From the NCBI RefSeq assembly GCF_041737845.1, contig NZ_JBGSQX010000087.1, positions 23,977 through 87,976 of the forward strand: DNA of 64,000 nucleotides, in the 5' to 3' direction. The notes under the pieces are model-generated. The model was not told the origin of the DNA. It saw only the letters and a list, made by a program, of their open reading frames with translations, and did no database searches. How positions within the stretch are numbered: the first letter of the stretch is position 1; each line of letters begins with the position of its first letter. Position numbers and translations under genes: made by a program. Below are positions 42,896 through 50,127 of the stretch, one piece after another. The stretch comes from Desulfococcus sp041737845. Its GTDB lineage: Bacteria; Desulfobacterota; Desulfobacteria; Desulfobacterales; Desulfococcaceae.

Positions 42896-43135
42896 ATGGA
42901 GCGCATCGACCATCTCAAATCGATAACGGTCCAGTGTTACGCGGGATACCGGGGGGAGGAGTCGCCCAGGCAATTTCGCATCGGAGAAAACACCGTCGCC
43001 GTGGCGGAAATTATAGATCGCTGGCTGGGGCCGGATCACCGCTATTTCAAGGTGGCGGGGGAGGACGGCGGCGTGTATATTCTTCGCAACGATCTTGCAA
43101 ACAGTAGCTGGGAGCTGGTGTTTTACAGCAGATGA
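42896..43135 (+). CDS. Small soluble protein (79 aa), unknown
   Basis: Starts after AGGGAAAGGGGG. The sequence MERIDHLKSITVQCYAGYRGEE, then DRWLGPDHRYFKVAGEDGGVYILRND, ends with WELVFYSR. It looks like a small beta-rich domain; this kind of short protein recurs in Desulfobacterota genomes as a conserved hypothetical, but I cannot give a function. No signal peptide, no zinc motif (one Cys). It lies 13 bases before the ligase gene. Confidence 0.65.
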   Translation: MERIDHLKSITVQCYAGYRGEESPRQFRIGENTVAVAEIIDRWLGPDHRYFKVAGEDGGVYILRNDLANSSWELVFYSR

Positions 43136-43148
43136 AGGAGACCGGTCC

Positions 43149-43982
43149 GTGCTCAAAAAACTGCTTTCCGGGATGATGCTGCTCGTCGGGCTTTCCGGGT
43201 CTGGCGCCCAGGCCATCGACATCATGCTGCCGGTTGTTTTTGAGGATGGTGTTGATGTTTCCGGCTGGCTCATGAGCGAAAAACTCGACGGGGTGAGAGG
43301 CTACTGGGACGGCCGGCGCCTGCTCTCCAAAAACGGTGCGCCGTTTTACCCGCCCCGGGCCTTTACCCGGAATTTTCCCGAATTCGCGGTGGAAGGGGAG
43401 ATCTGGGGAGGGAGAAACACCTTTGAAAAAACGATCGGCATCGTCAAGAAACAGGCGGCCCATGACGGCTGGCTGGCATTGAAATTCGGGATTTTCGATG
43501 TCCCGGGGGCAGCCGGGGGATTTGAAGCGCGGCTCCAGAAGGCCGCTGACTGGTTCTCCGGGCATCCCTCCGAATATGCCTTTGTCATCGGGCACCTTCC
43601 CGTTGAAAGCCGGGCGCATCTGGCCGAAGAGCTGGAAAGGATCGAGGCGCTCGGGGGCGAGGGGATCATCCTGAGAAGGCCCGGCTCTCCCTATGCGGCA
43701 GGCAGAAGCGGGGATGTCCTGAAGGTCAAGAGCTATGCCGACAGGGAAGCCGTGGTGATTGCCCACATTCCCGGGAAAGGAAGAAACGAGGGGAAAATGG
43801 GATCGTTGCTGGTGGCGCTGCCGGGCAGCCGGACGCGGTTCAAAATAGGCACGGGTTTTTCCGACGAGGCAAGGGAGAATCCGCCTCCCGTCGGCGCCCT
43901 CATCACGTTCAAGCATTATGGTTTTTACAAATCGGGCATCCCCAAATTCCCCTCTTTTCTGAGGATTCGGGAAGCGATGTAA
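43149..43982 (+). CDS. Exported minimal ATP-dependent DNA ligase (LigE-like)
   Basis: A 277-residue protein; GTG start at 43149 after GAAGGAG. The N-terminal 23 residues form a Sec signal peptide (LKKLLSGMMLLVGLSGSGAQA), so the enzyme is periplasmic. The adenylation motif I is EKLDGVRGYWDGRRL (Lys nucleophile at about residue 45, KxDGxR), motif III EFAVEGEIWG, motif IV GEGIILRRP, and motif V LKVKSYADREAVV. A short OB-fold follows (VALPGSRTRFKIGTGFS). Periplasmic LigE enzymes are known in competent Gram-negatives such as Haemophilus and Neisseria and act on extracellular or incoming DNA. Converges on the fecB-like gene with a 16-base gap. Confidence 0.9.
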   Translation: MLKKLLSGMMLLVGLSGSGAQAIDIMLPVVFEDGVDVSGWLMSEKLDGVRGYWDGRRLLSKNGAPFYPPRAFTRNFPEFAVEGEIWGGRNTFEKTIGIVKKQAAHDGWLALKFGIFDVPGAAGGFEARLQKAADWFSGHPSEYAFVIGHLPVESRAHLAEELERIEALGGEGIILRRPGSPYAAGRSGDVLKVKSYADREAVVIAHIPGKGRNEGKMGSLLVALPGSRTRFKIGTGFSDEARENPPPVGALITFKHYGFYKSGIPKFPSFLRIREAM

Positions 43983-43998
43983 CCGCCTCATCCGCATC

Positions 43999-44943
43999 CT
44001 ATCCGGAGGGATCCGGAACCGGCGCCGTCGAAACCGCGTTTTCCGGGTAAAGAATCCCCTCGATCCGGAGGATGCCTTCGATCAGCCGCAGGCCCGGGCG
44101 CGAGACGATCATCTCGTCGATCAGGTAGATCTGGTTGTCGCGGACGGCCTTGATGACGGAAAAGCCCGGTTCGGCTTGGATCGTCTCGATGGACACGGGG
44201 TTCATGGGGCCTTGCTGGGCGAGAAAGACATCGATCTCTCCGGCCCTGGCCAGGATGCGCTCCTTGCCGTAGGCGGCAATGTTGGTCTGCCGCATCTGAT
44301 CGGCGTCCGAAGCCACGTTGATCCCTCCGGCCGTCTCCAGGACAAAGATGGCGGTGGCGCTTTTGGAGAAGGTTTTCATCTTCTCGTGGATGGCCTCGAA
44401 ATAGACCCGCTTTCGCCGCTCCGGCGGAATCTTGGCCACCCGGGCCGTCACCGCGGCAACGGCTTGCTGAAACCGCCGCACCATCTGTTCCGCGGCATCC
44501 TCCCGGCCGGTCAGGCGCCCCAGGTCCCGCCAGTATTCAACCATGTCCGCAACGCCCACCGGCTGGAGGGAGACCACGGCGATCCCGGCCTGCTCCAGCT
44601 TTTTGACAAACTCGAGATAGACCCGGTCGACCAGAGGCCGGACCAGCACCAGGTCCGGTTTGGCGGCCATGAATTTTTCCGCGTCGTCATGATAGCTGAA
44701 GACCGGCTTGGTCAGGGCCTCGGGGGGATAATTTTCATTTCTGCCGACGCCGATGATCTCCTCGCCCAACCCCAGGGCAAACAGGTTTTCGGTGTGGGCC
44801 CCGTAGAGGGAGATGATCCGGCAGAAGGGCATGCCCACATCGATCCGCCGGCCGGCGCGGTCGACGACGGTGGCGGCTTGGAGGCCGCCCGGCTGCAGCA
44901 TGACGATCGCCCAGAGTACGATGATGTTGCGAACAATTTTCAT
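43999..44943 (-). CDS. Periplasmic binding protein of a FecB/BtuF-type ABC importer
   Basis: A 314-residue exported protein with a Sec signal peptide (MKIVRNIIVLWAIVMLQPGGLQAA). The class III fold with the start VVDRAGRRIDVGMPFCRIISLYGAHTENLFALGLGEEIIGVG is typical of iron-chelate, haem or cobalamin binding proteins. The C-terminal half has VYFEAIHEKMKTFSKSA and the family tail VSRPGLRLIEGILRIE. It overlaps the ATPase gene by four bases. The adjacent cobM makes cobalamin, cobinamide or a cobalt-related chelate a reasonable cargo, but iron-siderophore cannot be excluded. Confidence 0.9.
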   Translation of the reverse strand: MKIVRNIIVLWAIVMLQPGGLQAATVVDRAGRRIDVGMPFCRIISLYGAHTENLFALGLGEEIIGVGRNENYPPEALTKPVFSYHDDAEKFMAAKPDLVLVRPLVDRVYLEFVKKLEQAGIAVVSLQPVGVADMVEYWRDLGRLTGREDAAEQMVRRFQQAVAAVTARVAKIPPERRKRVYFEAIHEKMKTFSKSATAIFVLETAGGINVASDADQMRQTNIAAYGKERILARAGEIDVFLAQQGPMNPVSIETIQAEPGFSVIKAVRDNQIYLIDEMIVSRPGLRLIEGILRIEGILYPENAVSTAPVPDPSG

Positions 44944-45725
44944 GGTTTCCTGGTTTTGCCGAAGCTCACCCGGATGTCACGGGTAAAGGGGTCGGCGTAG
45001 ATGTTGGCAGCGACATTGAAGACCTGGCGCATGTTTTCCCGGGTGATCACCGCTTCGGTTTTTCCGGTGCTCGCGATGCGCCCGTCCTTCATGAGGATCA
45101 GGCGGTCGCAATAGCCGGCGGCGAGGTTGATGTCCTGGATGACGGCGATGGCCAGCTTTTTCTCCCGCCGCACCTCCTCCGCCACGATATCCATCAGCGC
45201 CAGGGTGTGGTGGACGTCGAGATTGGAGGTGGCCTCGTCCAGCATCAGGACCGGCGTATCCTGAACCAGTGCCCTCGCGAAGATGACGCGCTGCCGTTCG
45301 CCGCCGCTGATCTCGGTCATGTAGCGGTGCCGGAGGGGGAGGGTGTCCGTGCGCGCCATGATCGCCTCGACCATCTCATGGTCCCGGGCCGAGGGCGGGG
45401 AAAACCGCGGCATGTGGGGGTACCGCCCCATCATCACCACCTCCTGGGCCGTGAAGGGGAAGTTGATATAGAAATTCTGGGGAACCAGGGCCATCTCCCT
45501 GGCCAGTTCCCGCCTGCGGCCTTCGGCCGGAGCGTTGCCCTTGTACCGGATCGCGCCGGCCGTTGGCCGGTGAAACCCCATCAGGAGATCGATGAGGGTG
45601 CTTTTTCCGCATCCGTTGGGGCCCAGCACGCCGTAAAAGCACCCCGGTTCGAGGGCAAGGGAGACCCCGTCGAGAACCTTCCGGTCTCCGTAGGAAAAGG
45701 CGACCCCTTCCACCTGAAACCCCAC
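44940..45725 (-). CDS. ABC importer ATP-binding protein (FecE/BtuD type)
   Basis: A 261-residue nucleotide-binding subunit. Walker A GPNGCGKST, Q-loop ALVPQNFYINFP, signature ISGGERQR, Walker B VLMLDEATSNLD, switch His replaced by Gln in IAVIQDINLAAGYCDR (the usual position is H in xTHD). The same change to Gln occurs in some FecE/BtuD-like proteins and I treat it as minor. Gene order binding protein-ATPase-permease on the minus strand is read permease, ATPase, binding protein; the spacing is 2 bases or a 4-base overlap, so this is one operon. Confidence 0.9.
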   Translation of the reverse strand: MGFQVEGVAFSYGDRKVLDGVSLALEPGCFYGVLGPNGCGKSTLIDLLMGFHRPTAGAIRYKGNAPAEGRRRELAREMALVPQNFYINFPFTAQEVVMMGRYPHMPRFSPPSARDHEMVEAIMARTDTLPLRHRYMTEISGGERQRVIFARALVQDTPVLMLDEATSNLDVHHTLALMDIVAEEVRREKKLAIAVIQDINLAAGYCDRLILMKDGRIASTGKTEAVITRENMRQVFNVAANIYADPFTRDIRVSFGKTRKP

Positions 45726-45727
45726 GG

Positions 45728-46795
45728 CTAGACCGAAGCCCTTCCCATCTGCTTGCGGCGGAAAATGTAGCAGAAGAAGGGCCCCCCGATCAGGGCCGTC
45801 AGAACGCCGATGGGGATTTCATGGGGCAGGACGGCCCGGGTCACGGTGTCGGCCGCGAGCATGAGGATGCCGCCGGCCAGGAGGCAGGCCGGCAGAAGCC
45901 TCCGGTTGTCCGGCCCGGTCAGGGACCGCATCATGTGGGGGACGAGAAGCCCGACAAACCCGATGATGCCCGATACGGAGACGCAGACGGCCGTCACCAG
46001 GGACGCGGTCACGAGGATCACCAGGGTCACCCGGCCCGTGTTGACGCCGAGGGAGGCGGCCGACCGGTCCCCCAGGGCCAGCAGGTTGAGATCCCGGGAA
46101 AAGAACAGAAAAACGATGAGTCCGAACGTCACGAAAACGAGTGTGAACCCCACATCCCCCCAGGTCCTGGACCCGAAACTGCCCATGAGCCAGAAAATGA
46201 TCACGGCCACCTGCTCGTCCGCCACATATTTGAGAAAGCTGATGGCCGCCGACAGAATCGAGGCCACGATGATGCCCGAGAGGATCAGGTTGTTGGAAGA
46301 GAATCCCCCGCCCGATGCCGAGAGGTAGAGAACCAGGACCAGGGTGAGCACGGCGCCGGCAAAGGCGAACACGGGGATGGAAAAGGTCCCCATGGCCGAG
46401 ATATTCAGGAGAAGCGCCACTGCGGCGCCGAATGCGGCACCGGCGGATACCCCCAGGGTATAGGGATCGGCCAGGGGATTGAGCAAAATCCCCTGGAAGA
46501 CGCACCCCGAGAGGGCCAGCCCGCCCCCCACCACCACGGCGGTCAGGATCCTGGGCAGGCGGACATCCATCACCACCACCGGAAAGGTTTCGTCCATTCC
46601 GGCAACGAGGGCGCCCGTGTCCGTCAGCCTGGCGCCCACGATCCGCACGACCTCCCCCGGAGTAATGGAGATATAGCCCATTCCAGTGGAGACGACAACG
46701 GCAGTGAGAAGCAGCGCGAACAGAACCGCCATCTGGGTTTTCCATGCGGATCGTGCTTGCGGAAGCAGGGGGTGCGCCGGAGGGATCATCGCCAT
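45728..46795 (-). CDS. FecCD-family ABC importer permease
   Basis: A protein of about 355 residues with 9-10 membrane segments. I start at the ATG at 46795 (MAMIPPAHPL) because the region further upstream to a TTG at 46855 is Arg-rich and lacks a ribosome site; length is then normal for the family. Motifs: RLPRILTAVVVGGGLALSGCVFQGILLNPLADPYTLGVSAGAAFGA (typical FecCD) and GLLVPHMMRSLTGPDNR near the C-terminal end. Forms the channel of the importer with the ATPase and binding protein that follow. It lies 81 bases after cobM. Confidence 0.9.
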   Translation of the reverse strand: MAMIPPAHPLLPQARSAWKTQMAVLFALLLTAVVVSTGMGYISITPGEVVRIVGARLTDTGALVAGMDETFPVVVMDVRLPRILTAVVVGGGLALSGCVFQGILLNPLADPYTLGVSAGAAFGAAVALLLNISAMGTFSIPVFAFAGAVLTLVLVLYLSASGGGFSSNNLILSGIIVASILSAAISFLKYVADEQVAVIIFWLMGSFGSRTWGDVGFTLVFVTFGLIVFLFFSRDLNLLALGDRSAASLGVNTGRVTLVILVTASLVTAVCVSVSGIIGFVGLLVPHMMRSLTGPDNRRLLPACLLAGGILMLAADTVTRAVLPHEIPIGVLTALIGGPFFCYIFRRKQMGRASV

Positions 46796-46876
46796 GGGGA
46801 AAAAGCGGGATACCTTCCGGATAGACCTCCGCCGGCTGTCGGCAAGGCGCCGCAATCAGAGGTGCCGGGCATGCCG

Positions 46877-47653
46877 CTATCCCTCTCCCCTTCGATATTC
46901 GTGGGTAAAGGCCCTGTCGTACAGTCGGGACTTGGGGTCCGTACCGGAGACGCCCTGGTTCAGGGCGTCTCCCACGAGAATGAGGGCCGTTTTCCGGATG
47001 TTTTCCTTTCGGACCAGATCGGGCAGCCCGCCCACGGTGGTGCGGAAAATCCGTTCGTCCGGCTGGCTGACGCGATAGGCGATCGCAGCCGGGGCATCCT
47101 CTCCGTAGGTCTTTTTCAACACCTCCGCCACCCGGTCGATCATGGCGATGCTGAGGTAGACGGCCATGGAGGCCCGGTGTTCGGCCAGAGACGCAAGCGC
47201 TTCCGCTTCCGGGACGGGCGTTCGCCCGGCCATACGCGTCAAAATGAGGGTCTGGCTGACCTCGGGAAGGGTGAATTCGAGGCCCATGGCGGCGGCGGCG
47301 GCAAATGCAGCCGTCACCCCGGGAATGACCCGGAAGGGGATGCCCCGTTTTTCAAGTTCGGTGATCTGTTCGGCGATGGCGCCGTAGAGGCTGGGATCGC
47401 CGGTATGGAGGCGCACCACCCGTTTGCCCGACCGGTGGGCGCCTGCCATGGTCGATACGATCTCATCCAGGTGCATCTCGGCGCTGTTCTCGACAAGGCA
47501 TTCAGGCGACGCCCACTGAAGCAGGGCTTCGGGAACGAGAGACCCCGCGTAGACGACCAGATCGGCCTCCTGAACGGCTTTCATGCCCTTGACGGTGATT
47601 AACTCGGGATCCCCGGGGCCGGCGCCGACAAAGGTGATGGGGTGGGTTTTCAT
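46877..47653 (-). CDS. cobM: Precorrin-4/cobalt-precorrin-4 C11-methyltransferase
   Basis: A 258-residue tetrapyrrole methylase that adds a methyl at C11 in the ring-contraction stage of cobalamin synthesis. The N-terminal SAM-binding loop is FVGAGPGDPELITVKG; GELxxxxD-like motifs are VVYAGSLVPEAL and the conserved tail DALNQG. Length fits CobM/CbiF. It sits with the FecBCD importer downstream and the Cys-repeat protein upstream (21-base gap); no other cobalamin biosynthesis genes are in the window, so the rest of the pathway is elsewhere. Anaerobes usually carry the cobalt-early route, so the CbiF reaction is more likely. Confidence 0.92.
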   Translation of the reverse strand: MKTHPITFVGAGPGDPELITVKGMKAVQEADLVVYAGSLVPEALLQWASPECLVENSAEMHLDEIVSTMAGAHRSGKRVVRLHTGDPSLYGAIAEQITELEKRGIPFRVIPGVTAAFAAAAAMGLEFTLPEVSQTLILTRMAGRTPVPEAEALASLAEHRASMAVYLSIAMIDRVAEVLKKTYGEDAPAAIAYRVSQPDERIFRTTVGGLPDLVRKENIRKTALILVGDALNQGVSGTDPKSRLYDRAFTHEYRRGEG

Positions 47654-47674
47654 GATGATCCTCGCATCAAAGTC

Positions 47675-48109
47675 TCAGAACGCGCCGATCTGGCAGGGGG
47701 AAACCTTGATTGACAGGGCCTCGCAGGCCGCGGCGATCTCCAGCCGGGAGATCCCGAAGCGATCGGCCATGTCCCACGCGGCCCTGCACGCCAGCCTGCC
47801 GTTTTCAACCTCCCCGGAGATCGCCGCCTGAAGCTCGGCCGAAACGATTTTGGCCGGCGTGACGATCTTTTTTTCCGGGGAATACCCGAAAAGCCCCATC
47901 TGGCATTTGACGATCCGCAGTTCCATCAGGTCCATGTTCCTGCCGACCTCCTTGGGAAGGACATTCAGCTCTTCCGCGATGCCGTGGGCGGCGGCACAGG
48001 AGACCTTCCCGTCCTTGACCTTTGTTTTCAAAGCCTCGGCGATCCGGGCGTCGGGTGCGGCGCCCTTCGGATGCTTGGCGGCGTAGTGGCCTGCGTCTTC
48101 GTGCGTCAT
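47675..48109 (-). CDS. Tandem-repeat protein with CQ(M/I)GxF motifs beside cobM, unknown
   Basis: A 144-residue soluble protein made of two homologous halves: residues 24-75 and 91-144. Each carries ...(K/E)V(K/E)(D/N)G(K/R)xxC near its start and CQ(M/I)GxF at its end (C38 and C69; C108 and C139), separated by a conserved Ala-rich helix and Glu-rich segment. Small winged-helix-like fold is conceivable, but I do not recognise the family. Spacing of 21 bases to cobM suggests co-transcription, so a role in metal or corrinoid handling is possible (four paired Cys could bind metal), but this is inference only. Starts with ATG after a weak ribosome site. Confidence 0.65.
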   Translation of the reverse strand: MTHEDAGHYAAKHPKGAAPDARIAEALKTKVKDGKVSCAAAHGIAEELNVLPKEVGRNMDLMELRIVKCQMGLFGYSPEKKIVTPAKIVSAELQAAISGEVENGRLACRAAWDMADRFGISRLEIAAACEALSIKVSPCQIGAF

Positions 48110-48269
48110 GTGAACCCTTTCAAATCAATGGCTTTCTCAAAAAAGAGTCTTTTCACTTCCGACTGTCAAAATACGCTGTAAGGCTTTTTTGGATACCACA
48201 ATCCCTCATGAGTAAAAAGAGGAAAATGTTGGCGTCGGTTATGGAGCGCGTCTTGCCTTTGCATCCATT
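48110..48269. other. Intergenic gap downstream of the Phd-like antitoxin; no supported gene
   Basis: 160 bases, AT-richer (TTTCTCAAAAAAGAGTC hairpin-like at 48132-48149). A toxin partner for the antitoxin at 48270-48488 would be expected here or upstream; none is seen. Confidence 0.35.
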
Positions 48270-48488
48270 TTACCTTTCTCTTCCTTGGCAAATAATATCG
48301 ACGAGTTCTTGAGTTGTAATATTTGCTTGAATGGTCGGAACGTCCGGGGGAGAGGATGCGATTTTTTCCGGAACCAGGGCGAATGTTCTACCGTCTTTTC
48401 TTCGGATAAGCACCTTTCCAGTATTTTCCGCCTGTTCAAGGACCATGGCAAGTTTTTGTCGGGCTTCTGAATCGGTATACACCTTCAT
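48270..48488 (-). CDS. Phd/YefM-like antitoxin, no adjacent toxin
   Basis: A 72-residue protein. The N-terminal region TDSEARQKLAMVLEQAENTGKVLIRRKDGRTFALVPE is typical of the Phd/YefM DNA-binding antitoxin fold; the C-terminal half (TIQANITTQELVDIICQGRER) would neutralise a Doc/YoeB-like toxin. No toxin ORF is found on either side: downstream are 160 non-coding bases and upstream is a SpoIIAA-like gene. It may be an orphan regulator. Ribosome site GGAG before ATG. Confidence 0.7.
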   Translation of the reverse strand: MKVYTDSEARQKLAMVLEQAENTGKVLIRRKDGRTFALVPEKIASSPPDVPTIQANITTQELVDIICQGRER

Positions 48489-48508
48489 TTTATGGCTCCA
48501 CGCTGTCT

Positions 48509-48889
48509 TCAGGGATCTTCCTTCGGGGATTGAATCCAGCCGATCGCGGATTTGAAATCGGAGCGTACAAAATACTCCATGGTAATTCCCCCGAAAAGAC
48601 CGAAGAGGGCGATCCAGTGTTTTTTCCAGGCCTCATCCCCAAGCACGGCCATCCGCTCGATATGGTCCTTGTATTTCACGGCAAACCGGAGGTCGTCGTA
48701 GATGGATTCGGCGCTGTTGAAGGTGGGATAGGACTCCATGACGACAAAGAGGCGGATCTTCCCGTGCTGGTGGATCCGGTCCGCGAGGGTTCTGTCGATC
48801 TCGTCCATTTCCCGCTTCGAGAGTTCCCTTCGGACATGCAGGGCCACGCAATTCATCATTTGCGATAAGGGATCTTGAGACATGGTCAT
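48509..48889 (-). CDS. SpoIIAA-like STAS-related protein
   Basis: A 126-residue protein; I start at 48889 (MTMSQDPL) behind AAAGG, rather than at an upstream frame to 48997. The central block IRLFVVMESYPTFNSAESIYDDLRFAVKYKDHIERMAVLGDEAW is typical of the SpoIIAA-like family (YqjT-like), small STAS-fold proteins of uncertain role, some linked to membrane or anion-transport regulation. The C-terminal half ends with YFVRSDFKSAIGWIQ. No operon partner besides the antitoxin gene 20 bases downstream. Confidence 0.75.
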   Translation of the reverse strand: MTMSQDPLSQMMNCVALHVRRELSKREMDEIDRTLADRIHQHGKIRLFVVMESYPTFNSAESIYDDLRFAVKYKDHIERMAVLGDEAWKKHWIALFGLFGGITMEYFVRSDFKSAIGWIQSPKEDP

Positions 48890-48921
48890 CTGCCTTTGTA
48901 GATGTGAGCGGATAAACGACC

Positions 48922-48949
48922 GCAGGGGCAAGCCTCTCGTGCCTGCCCC
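48922..48949. repeat. REP-like palindrome upstream of the SpoIIAA-like gene
   Basis: GCAGGGGCAAGC and its near-inverse GCCTGCCCC (48922-48933 and 48941-48949) pair with one mismatch. Core GCAGGGGCA matches the doublet at 16511-16562, placing it in the same RAYT-linked repeat family. Confidence 0.7.
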
Positions 48950-49174
48950 GTCCATGACCCGGGGCGGCGACAAAGGAAGGTACCGGAGCTGGCGCACCTG
49001 GAGATTAATATAGGAAGCCGTTTCAGGGTGTGCAAGGCGAGGGGGAGTGATCCATTCTGTCCGGGGAGATGCCGCCGGGCTCCGGCGCCTTCATGTTTCC
49101 CGATTTTGACATCATCGCTCTAAATGATTAAAGTATAATAAAAGAAATACCCTCCGAGAAAGGAGGTGATGGGT

Positions 49175-49561
49175 ATGAGAATGCAAACCAAAACGAGGGA
49201 GAACAGAACAGCCCGCTTCTGCATCTGGACGGTGCTGAACCAGGACCTTCTTCTGGCCCATTTCAGGGTTTACATGGTTCTGGGCACCTTCATGGTGCTC
49301 ATGCTCCATCTGGCCGGAAAAATCGGGACCAACGTGGCGCTTGGAGGCCTTTTTATCAGCGGAATTTCCATCATGATCCTCATGGCTGCACTGATACAGG
49401 CGAGAAAGCGGAGCCTGCTCGCCATCCAAGACCCGGAATTGCGCGAAATCGCCCATGAAGCGATGATGATTTATCTTCACCGCAAGAAAATGACGCCGCG
49501 TGAAAAAAAGTTTCTCCGAAAACGCCTCAAGGATCATGCCTGCGCGCTGGGGCACTGTTAG
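49175..49561 (+). CDS. Small two-helix membrane protein (128 aa), unknown
   Basis: The start is set at 49175, eight bases behind AAGGAGG; in-frame GTG at 49166 lies inside that site. The N-terminal 30 residues are basic and Gln/Asn-rich, then two membrane helices follow (FRVYMVLGTFMVLMLHLAG and ALGGLFISGISIMILMAALIQA), ending in a long basic, cytoplasmic tail (REKKFLRKRLKDHACALGHC) with two Cys near the end. No family recognised. It lies alone between the SpoIIAA-like gene and the aromatic operon. Confidence 0.65.
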   Translation: MRMQTKTRENRTARFCIWTVLNQDLLLAHFRVYMVLGTFMVLMLHLAGKIGTNVALGGLFISGISIMILMAALIQARKRSLLAIQDPELREIAHEAMMIYLHRKKMTPREKKFLRKRLKDHACALGHC

Positions 49562-49826
49562 CAAGCCGTAACCGGCCGTTTCGTTACAGAACCTTATTGA
49601 CATCGTCACATCCCAGGCCCCTCTGGCAAGGATGTGAACCATCCCCGTACCATAACCGCCCGATCCTGTCCGGATCATTTATTCGGGCTATGCCCGGGAA
49701 TCCATGCCGCCGATCAACCCTGCGGTCATCCAAGGGGTTGATCGTCATGAGAGACGGCGGGTTGCGACATTCCGGCCTTCCCTGAGCGTGTTGGCATCAG
49801 GTTTCCCAGAGCCGCATAAAAAATGC
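49562..49826. other. Non-coding region with a 10-bp hairpin before the aromatic operon promoter
   Basis: CGATCAACCC (49711-49720) pairs perfectly with 49735-49744, giving a stem with a 14-base loop but no U-run, so it is not a clear terminator. I see no tRNA or ORF in this stretch. The function of the hairpin is unknown; it might be an RNA or a repeat. Confidence 0.4.
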
Positions 49827-49855
49827 TTGACTTTCTGAAGCCGGTTCAGTACACA
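49827..49855 (+). promoter_or_regulatory. Predicted sigma-70 promoter of the aromatic amino acid operon leader
   Basis: TTGACT (49827-49832), 17-base spacer, TACACA (49850-49855). The -10 is weak, but the location ahead of the leader peptide and attenuator fits; the leader would be about 265 bases long. Confidence 0.5.
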
Positions 49856-49907
49856 AAGAGGCAATTGTTCAGTTAACCATTTGACCATAGAAGGACGTAT
49901 CATTCCC

Positions 49908-49988
49908 GTGACCCCCATTTTTTCCGGCAACGTGTATTATTTTAGCTATTATTTTTATTTTACCGCGCGTCTGCCTGGGGTTCGCTGA
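49908..49988 (+). CDS. Tyr/Phe-rich leader peptide of the aromatic operon attenuator (26 aa)
   Basis: A short frame from GTG at 49908 (GAAGGA lies 12 bases upstream) or GTG at 49932, ending at TGA 49986-49988. Its middle reads YYFSYYFYF: nine residues with eight Tyr or Phe codons in nine positions, followed by TARLPGVR. Such runs occur in pheL and pheM leaders, where ribosome stalling on Tyr or Phe codons controls a downstream terminator. It lies 25 bases before the first terminator and 140 bases before the DAHP synthase. Too short for ordinary gene finding. In Enterobacteria the analogous leader is Phe-rich; here Tyr and Phe together suggest both are sensed. Confidence 0.8.
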   Translation: MTPIFSGNVYYFSYYFYFTARLPGVR

Positions 49989-50012
49989 GGTACACCAAAA
50001 CATAACGAAGCG

Positions 50013-50047
50013 AAAAGCCGTGGGCAGATCCGCCCACGGCTTTTTTT
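50013..50047 (+). terminator. Attenuator terminator 1 upstream of DAHP synthase
   Basis: GCCGTGGGC (50017-50025) pairs with GCCCACGGC (50032-50040) around a six-base loop, followed by seven T. It lies 25 bases behind the leader stop. TCTGCC (49970-49975) in the leader can pair with GGCAGA (50023-50028), overlapping the stem, so an antiterminator is possible. Confidence 0.85.
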
Positions 50048-50055
50048 GTCGGGAT

Positions 50056-50098
50056 GAAAAAGGCCGTGGGGAAAATAAGATCCCTCTCGGCCTTTTTC
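50056..50098 (+). terminator. Attenuator terminator 2 upstream of DAHP synthase
   Basis: GAAAAAGGCCG (50056-50066) pairs perfectly with 50088-50098, with extra inner GGGGA/TCCCT pairing, and the descending arm contains five T. It lies between the first terminator and the gene; a second checkpoint or a backup terminator. The DAHP synthase ribosome site GGAAGGAG lies at 50111-50118. Confidence 0.75.
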
Positions 50099-50127
50099 GT
50101 TTCCCTACCCCGGAAGGAGACTTGACC

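Noticed and set aside
48110..48269. Possible toxin partner of the Phd-like antitoxin
   Set aside because: No frame of adequate length with a start and toxin-like sequence.
48110..48330. Cobalamin riboswitch upstream of the Cys-repeat/cobM operon
   Set aside because: None of the expected conserved blocks (such as the B12 box GCCACTG) is visible; the operon may be controlled otherwise.
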